Source: Rhodobacteraceae bacterium UBA1943
GTDB lineage: Bacteria > Pseudomonadota > Alphaproteobacteria > Rhodobacterales > Rhodobacteraceae
Assembly: GCA_002336845.1 (NCBI GenBank)
Contig: DDEX01000096.1
Span: 16,518 to 26,133 of the forward strand
Reading direction: 5' to 3'
Length of the DNA stretch: 9,616 bases
The translations under genes and the position numbers were made by a program. This document shows positions 5,469 through 9,616 of the stretch, piece after piece. Position 1 is the first letter of the stretch. Every line of letters starts with the position of its first letter. A model generated the notes under the pieces. That model was not told where the DNA came from. It was given only the letters and a program-made list of their open reading frames with translations, and searched no databases.

Positions 5469-6299
5469 ATGGCCCGCGCCGTTTCACCCCGCCGTTATTG
5501 GATCACAACCCTCGCCGCATGGGGCGTGTCGCTGCTGATCTTCTTTCCCGTCCTGTGGATGATCCTGACCAGCTTCAAGACCGAAGCGTCAGCCGTCGCC
5601 TCGCCGCCGCAACTGTTCACTGCCGAATGGACAACACAGAACTACGCCGATGTCTGGGCCCGCTCGGATTATCCGCGCTTTTTCTGGAATTCGGTCGTGA
5701 TTTCGGTCGGCTCTACCCTGCTCGGGCTGGCTGTGGCCATTCCTGCCGCGTGGTCCATGGCCTTCGTGCCAGGCAAAAAGACCAAAGACCTGCTGATGTG
5801 GATGCTATCGACCAAGATGATGCCCGGCGTCGCCGTGCTGATCCCGCTTTACCTGCTGTTCCAGCGGACAGGGTTGTTTGACACCAAGATCGGCCTTGTT
5901 CTGGCGCTGATGCTGATGAACCTGCCGATCATCGTCTGGATGCTTTACACCTACTTCAAGGAAATCCCGTCGGAAATTCTTGAGGCCGCGCGGATGGACG
6001 GGGCCAGCCTGTGGAAAGAGGTGGTCTATGTCCTGACGCCGATGGCGGTTCCGGGCATCGCCTCGACCCTGCTGCTCAACGTGATCCTGGCCTGGAACGA
6101 GGCATTCTGGACCATCACGCTGACCACCACCAAGGCAGCCCCCCTGTCGGCCTTCATCGCCAGCTTTTCGGCACCGCAGGGCCTGTTTTACGCAAAACTC
6201 TCGGCGGCCAGCACCATGGCCATTGCGCCGATCCTTATCCTTGGCTGGTTCAGCCAGAAGCAACTCGTCCGCGGTCTGACGTTCGGCGCGGTGAAGTGA
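5469..6299 (+). CDS. smoG: ABC importer permease, second subunit (sorbitol/mannitol)
   Basis: This 276-residue MalG-type permease pairs with the preceding subunit. Hydrophobic segments lie at about residues 12-34, 72-97, 108-130, 140-162, 193-215 and 244-262. Its EAA loop is EILEAARMDGASLWKEVVYV (169-188) followed by LTPMAVPG, a close match to the consensus EAA---G---------I-LP pattern with proline one place later. GGAGG at 5458-5462 begins four bases after the smoF stop and lies six bases before the ATG at 5469. The C-terminus (LVRGLTFGAVK) is the usual MalG-like ending. The next gene's ribosome site overlaps this stop codon, so all three transporter genes are probably made in concert. Confidence 0.92.
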   Translation: MARAVSPRRYWITTLAAWGVSLLIFFPVLWMILTSFKTEASAVASPPQLFTAEWTTQNYADVWARSDYPRFFWNSVVISVGSTLLGLAVAIPAAWSMAFVPGKKTKDLLMWMLSTKMMPGVAVLIPLYLLFQRTGLFDTKIGLVLALMLMNLPIIVWMLYTYFKEIPSEILEAARMDGASLWKEVVYVLTPMAVPGIASTLLLNVILAWNEAFWTITLTTTKAAPLSAFIASFSAPQGLFYAKLSAASTMAIAPILILGWFSQKQLVRGLTFGAVK

Positions 6300-6306
6300 G
6301 GTTCCC

Positions 6307-7302
6307 ATGGGCAAGATTACACTGACTCAAGTCCGCAAATCCTTCGGCGAAACCCATGTCATTCCGGGGATCGACCTGAACATCGAACACGGCGAATTCG
6401 TGGTGTTCGTCGGCCCCTCGGGCTGCGGGAAATCCACCCTGCTGCGGCTGATCGCGGGGCTGGAGGATATTTCCGGCGGCAAGATAGAGATCGACGGCCA
6501 CGATGCCACCGATCTACCCCCCGGAAAGCGCGGTCTGGCCATGGTGTTCCAAAGCTATGCGCTTTACCCGCATATGACGGTGAAGAAGAACATCGCCTTC
6601 CCGCTGAAGATGGCAGGCGTGGACGAGACGACGATCGAGGCCAAGGTGGCCAATGCCGCCAAGATCCTGAACCTGTCAAACTATCTGGAGCGTCGGCCCG
6701 GCCAGCTTTCGGGTGGCCAGCGCCAGCGGGTGGCAATCGGCCGCGCCATCGTGCGGGAACCGGCGGCCTTTCTGTTCGACGAGCCGCTGTCGAACCTCGA
6801 TGCCGCATTGCGCGTGACGATGCGGCAGGAAATTTCTGAACTGCACCAGAAACTTGCCACGACCATGATCTATGTGACCCATGATCAGGTCGAGGCGATG
6901 ACCATGGCTGACAAGATCGTGGTTCTGAACGCGGGCCGCATCGAACAGGTCGGCGCGCCGCTGGAACTTTATAACCACCCGCAGAACCTGTTTGTCGCCG
7001 GTTTCATCGGCAGCCCCAAGATGAACTTCATCACCGGGGCCGAGGCGGAAAAGCATGGCTGCACCACCCTTGGCGTGCGCCCCGAACATATTGAGGTGTC
7101 TGCCGATGGCCCCTGGCAAGGCACTATCGGCCTGGCCGAGCATCTGGGGTCGGACACCTTCCTGAAGGTCGATGTGCCCGGCGTGGGCGTGCTGACCGTG
7201 CGCGGCTCGGGCGAGATGGGTCTGCACCACGGCAATCAGGTGCGGCTGGGGCCACAGGCGGGCAAGCTGTACCGCTTTGGATCGGATGGAAAGGCTTTGT
7301 AA
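6307..7302 (+). CDS. smoK: ABC importer ATP-binding subunit (MalK-type)
   Basis: This 331-residue ATPase powers the SmoFG channel. Visible motifs are Walker A GPSGCGKST (36-44), the Q-loop Gln82 in MVFQSYALYPHM, the ABC signature LSGGQRQRVAIGRAI (134-148), Walker B FLFDEPLSNLD with catalytic E159, and the switch His192 in VTHDQ. All key residues are intact. From about residue 240 a shorter C-terminal TOBE-type domain follows (LGVRPEHIEV), as in MalK/UgpC relatives; it is some 40 residues shorter than enteric MalK. GAGG at 6298-6301 overlaps the smoG stop and precedes the ATG by five bases. The TAATG overlap with smoS couples transport to catabolism. Family members can serve several importers, so it need not be exclusive to this one. 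Confidence 0.94.
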   Translation: MGKITLTQVRKSFGETHVIPGIDLNIEHGEFVVFVGPSGCGKSTLLRLIAGLEDISGGKIEIDGHDATDLPPGKRGLAMVFQSYALYPHMTVKKNIAFPLKMAGVDETTIEAKVANAAKILNLSNYLERRPGQLSGGQRQRVAIGRAIVREPAAFLFDEPLSNLDAALRVTMRQEISELHQKLATTMIYVTHDQVEAMTMADKIVVLNAGRIEQVGAPLELYNHPQNLFVAGFIGSPKMNFITGAEAEKHGCTTLGVRPEHIEVSADGPWQGTIGLAEHLGSDTFLKVDVPGVGVLTVRGSGEMGLHHGNQVRLGPQAGKLYRFGSDGKAL

Positions 7303-8072
7303 TGAAACTGGAAGGAAAAACCGCCCTGATCACCGGGGCGGCACGCGGCATCGGGCTTGAATTTGCCCGCGCCTATATTGCTGAAGGCGCGACCGTGGCT
7401 TTGGCCGACATCAACGCCGAGGCGGTGGCAAAGGCCGCCGCCACCCTTGGCCCGCGGGCCGTGGCGGTGCAGATGGACGTGACCCGACAGGACAGCATTG
7501 ACGCCGGTTTCGCGGATGCGATTTCGAAAATGGGCAAGCTGGACATCCTGGTGAACAACGCCGCCCTGTTCACCGCCGCGCCGATCGCGGAGATCACCCG
7601 CGCCGATTACGACAAGCTGTTCGCGGTGAACGTGGCGGGTACGCTGTTCTGCATGCAGGCCGCCGCCCGGCACATGATCGCGCGCGGCAAGGGCGGCAAG
7701 ATCATCAACATGGCGTCGCAAGCCGGGCGCCGGGGCGAAGGGCTGGTGGCGGTCTATTGCGCCACCAAGGCCGCCGTGATCAGCCTGACCCAAAGTGCGG
7801 GCCTGAATCTGATCTCTCACGGCATCAACGTCAATGCCATCGCCCCCGGCGTGGTCGATGGTGAGCATTGGGACGGGGTGGACGCCTTTTTCGCAAAGTA
7901 TGAAGGCAAGGCGCCGGGCCAGAAGAAGCGAGAGGTTGGCGCAGCCGTGCCTTTTGGCCGCATGGGCACCGCCGCTGACCTGACCGGCATGGCGGTGTTT
8001 CTCGCCACACCGGATGCCGACTACATCGTCGCCCAATGCTTCGGCGTGGACGGCGGCAACTGGATGGCCTGA
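7302..8072 (+). CDS. smoS: Sorbitol (D-glucitol) dehydrogenase, short-chain family
   Basis: This 256-residue NAD-dependent short-chain dehydrogenase oxidises D-sorbitol to D-fructose. The R. sphaeroides counterpart is also known to act on galactitol (giving D-tagatose) and L-iditol. The cofactor motif TGAARGIG spans residues 11-18; D36 at the end of the second strand (ALADIN) indicates NAD rather than NADP. NNAAL is at 85-89, and the catalytic tetrad is N110, S139, Y152 and K156 (YCATK). The sequence from about 132 to 191 (KIINMASQAGRRGE, YCATKAAVISLTQSAGLNL, GINVNAIAPGVVDGEHWDGVD) is the form I recall from R. sphaeroides SmoS, as is the total length. The ATG overlaps the smoK stop by one base (TAATG), with GGAAAGG at 7288-7294 as ribosome site. 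mtlK follows two bases after its stop. Confidence 0.93.
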   Translation: MKLEGKTALITGAARGIGLEFARAYIAEGATVALADINAEAVAKAAATLGPRAVAVQMDVTRQDSIDAGFADAISKMGKLDILVNNAALFTAAPIAEITRADYDKLFAVNVAGTLFCMQAAARHMIARGKGGKIINMASQAGRRGEGLVAVYCATKAAVISLTQSAGLNLISHGINVNAIAPGVVDGEHWDGVDAFFAKYEGKAPGQKKREVGAAVPFGRMGTAADLTGMAVFLATPDADYIVAQCFGVDGGNWMA

Positions 8073-8074
8073 CC

Positions 8075-9508
8075 ATGACCCAAGCATCACTGCCCGCCTA
8101 TGACCGCAAAAGCCTGACCCCTGGCATCGTCCATATCGGCCTTGGCAATTTTCACCGCGCGCATATGGCCGTGTATCTCGACGATCTGTTCGCCCTTGGC
8201 GAAAGCCATGACTGGGCAATCATCGGTGCCGGTGTCCGCGCGCCTGATGCCAAGATGCGCGAGGCGCTGAAAGCACAGGATTGCCTTTCGACCGTGATCG
8301 AGCTGGACCCGGCAGGCAAATCCGCCCGCCGGATTGGCGCGATGATCGACTTCGTTCCGGTCGATCCCACCAACGCCCCGCTGATCGCGGCAATGTCGCG
8401 GCCCGAGATTCGCATCGTCTCGCTGACGGTGACTGAGGGCGGCTATTACATCAACGCCGCCACCGGCCAGTTCGACCCGACGCACCCCGACATCGTGGCC
8501 GACGGTAAGAGCCCCGGCAAACCGGCCACCGCCTTCGGCGCCATCGTCGCGGCCCTCAAAACGCGCAAGGCCACAGGTATCCCGCCCTTCACCGTGATGA
8601 GCTGCGATAACCTGCCCGGCAACGGCCATGTGACCGAGGCTGCCGTGATCGGCACCGCCCGCCTGTCAGACCCCGCCTTTGCCGACTGGATCAAGGCCAA
8701 TGTCGCCTTCCCCAACGGCATGGTTGACCGCATCACCCCCGCCACCGGCCCGCGCGAACGGGCGATGGCCGCCACCTTCGGGCTGGCAGATGATCCGGTG
8801 CCTGTGACCTGCGAACCCTTCCGGCAATGGGTGGTCGAGGACAACTTTCCCCAGGGCCGCCCCGCGCTGGAAAAGGTCGGCGTCACCTTCACCCCCCATG
8901 TCCATGCCTATGAGATGATGAAGATCCGCATCCTCAACGGCGGGCACGCGACCATCGCCTACCCTGGCGGGCTGATGGATATCGAATTCGTGCATGAGGC
9001 GATGGCGAACCCGCTGATCTCGGCCTTTCTGGCCAAGGTTGAACGTGAGGAAATCATTCCCTACGTACCGCCCGTTCCCAACACCGACATCGGAGATTAT
9101 TTCACCCTGATCCACCAGCGGTTTTCCAACCCCGAGGTGGCCGATACCGAGCGCCGCCTCTGCCTCGACGGCTCAAACCGGCAACCGAAGTTCATCATTC
9201 CTTCGTTGCGCGATGCGCTGGCGGCGGGGGGCAAGATCGAAGGCCTGTCGCTGGTTTCAGCATTGTGGTGCCGATACTGCGCCGGCACCACCGACAGCGG
9301 CACGGTCATTGAGCCGAACGATCCGAACTGGGATGTGCTGCAACCGCTGGCGCTCGCGGCCAGAACCAACCCCGATGCCTGGCTGGGCATGAAGGAAATC
9401 TATGGCGATCTCGCCGGGGATGATGCGTTCCGCGCTGCCTTCGCAACGGCGCTGAACAGCCTGTGGACGAAGGGCACAAAAGCCACGCTACAGGCCTATA
9501 CCTCCTGA
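8075..9508 (+). CDS. mtlK: Mannitol 2-dehydrogenase, polyol-specific long-chain family
   Basis: This 477-residue NAD-dependent enzyme oxidises D-mannitol to D-fructose and may also accept D-arabinitol. It belongs to the metal-independent polyol-specific long-chain dehydrogenases. The N-terminal cofactor motif is GLGNFHRAH (22-30). The catalytic set is visible with family spacing: N179 in SCDNLPGNG, then K283, N288 and H291 in MKIRILNGGHATIAY, matching N191, K295, N300 and H303 of the Pseudomonas fluorescens enzyme. The length equals that I recall for R. sphaeroides MtlK. I chose ATG at 8075, two bases after the smoS stop; an in-frame ATG at 8036 would lie inside smoS and add 13 unconserved residues. 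There is no strong Shine-Dalgarno, so translation probably relies on ribosomes finishing smoS. It is the last gene before a terminator. Confidence 0.94.
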   Translation: MTQASLPAYDRKSLTPGIVHIGLGNFHRAHMAVYLDDLFALGESHDWAIIGAGVRAPDAKMREALKAQDCLSTVIELDPAGKSARRIGAMIDFVPVDPTNAPLIAAMSRPEIRIVSLTVTEGGYYINAATGQFDPTHPDIVADGKSPGKPATAFGAIVAALKTRKATGIPPFTVMSCDNLPGNGHVTEAAVIGTARLSDPAFADWIKANVAFPNGMVDRITPATGPRERAMAATFGLADDPVPVTCEPFRQWVVEDNFPQGRPALEKVGVTFTPHVHAYEMMKIRILNGGHATIAYPGGLMDIEFVHEAMANPLISAFLAKVEREEIIPYVPPVPNTDIGDYFTLIHQRFSNPEVADTERRLCLDGSNRQPKFIIPSLRDALAAGGKIEGLSLVSALWCRYCAGTTDSGTVIEPNDPNWDVLQPLALAARTNPDAWLGMKEIYGDLAGDDAFRAAFATALNSLWTKGTKATLQAYTS

Positions 9509-9528
9509 TCATTCCGGCAGGATGACTT

Positions 9529-9559
9529 GCGGCGGCTCCCCCAGGTGCCGCCGCCTTTT
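9529..9559 (+). terminator. Factor-independent terminator of the smo operon
   Basis: GCGGCGGC (9529-9536) pairs with GCCGCCGC (9547-9554), eight perfect G-C pairs around a 10-base loop, followed by CTTTTC with four T's at 9556-9559. It begins 20 bases after the mtlK stop, so the polyol transcript probably ends here. Confidence 0.8.
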
Positions 9560-9581
9560 CACATCTTCCCCTTCTCAGAAT

Positions 9582-9616
9582 ATCCTCGGGGGGTCCGGGG
9601 GGCGAAGCGCCCCCGG
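9582..9616. repeat. Start of a G-run/C-run dispersed hairpin repeat (cut by window edge)
   Basis: ATCCTC followed by six G's, TCC, six G's, CGAAG, CG, five C's and GG reads as a hairpin: CCGGGGGGCG (9595-9604) pairs with CGCCCCCGG (9608-9616) with one bulged G. The run of G's before it (9588-9593) would be a C-run on the other strand. I know similar 'TATCCTCGGGGGGTCC' plus hairpin sequences as very common between genes in Rhodobacteraceae; that recognition is from memory. It may act as a terminator for a gene on the minus strand beyond the edge. Confidence 0.5.

Noticed and set aside
8036..8074. Upstream ATG for mtlK inside smoS
   Set aside because: It adds 13 residues foreign to the family; starting at 8075 gives the family length and typical operon spacing.
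1..9616. An undescribed defence, mobile or biosynthetic system
   Set aside because: Every sizeable gene belongs to a well-known family and the order matches a known polyol operon; no integrase, transposase, repeat array or unassigned gene cluster is present.

Overview
The window comes from a high-G+C alphaproteobacterium, most likely a member of the Rhodobacteraceae (Rhodobacter/Paracoccus-like). Three observations suggest this. The gene order matches the sorbitol/mannitol (smo) operon described for Rhodobacter sphaeroides Si4. The sorbitol dehydrogenase (256 aa) and mannitol dehydrogenase (477 aa) have the lengths I recall for that species. The right edge carries a G-run/C-run hairpin of the kind scattered between genes in this family. 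The organism assignment is inference; no search was run.

Layout. The left edge (1-477, minus strand) holds the N-terminal half of 2-dehydro-3-deoxygalactonokinase (DgoK). A 62-bp divergent spacer with two back-to-back promoter-like sequences and one perfect palindrome separates it from an IclR-family regulator (540-1316). Then, all on the plus strand, come a HAD-family sugar-phosphate phosphatase (1364-2035) and a SorC-family regulator (2032-2985, start overlapping the previous stop). A 106-bp promoter/operator region follows, then the polyol operon: periplasmic binding protein (3092-4402), a 179-bp spacer with two hairpins, two inner-membrane permeases (4582-5454 and 5469-6299), the ATPase (6307-7302), the short-chain sorbitol dehydrogenase (7302-8072) and the long-chain mannitol 2-dehydrogenase (8075-9508). 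A factor-independent terminator follows at 9529-9559, and the start of a dispersed hairpin repeat runs to the window edge.

How it works together. The binding protein captures sorbitol, mannitol or a related hexitol in the periplasm, and the SmoF/SmoG/SmoK importer brings it in unphosphorylated. SmoS oxidises sorbitol and MtlK oxidises mannitol, both to D-fructose. The SorC-family protein is the probable operon regulator. The HAD phosphatase's substrate is unknown; its translational coupling to the regulator suggests a regulatory or housekeeping role. No fructokinase or xylulokinase is visible before the terminator. The dgoK/iclR pair looks like the edge of a separate galactose/galactonate (DeLey-Doudoroff) unit abutting the polyol unit.

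I see no mobile element, tRNA, rRNA, CRISPR array or clearly new system. The items worth a second look are regulatory: the palindrome shared by two divergent promoters, two mutually exclusive hairpins before the HAD gene, the operator/leader region of smoE, and the double-hairpin spacer between smoE and smoF.
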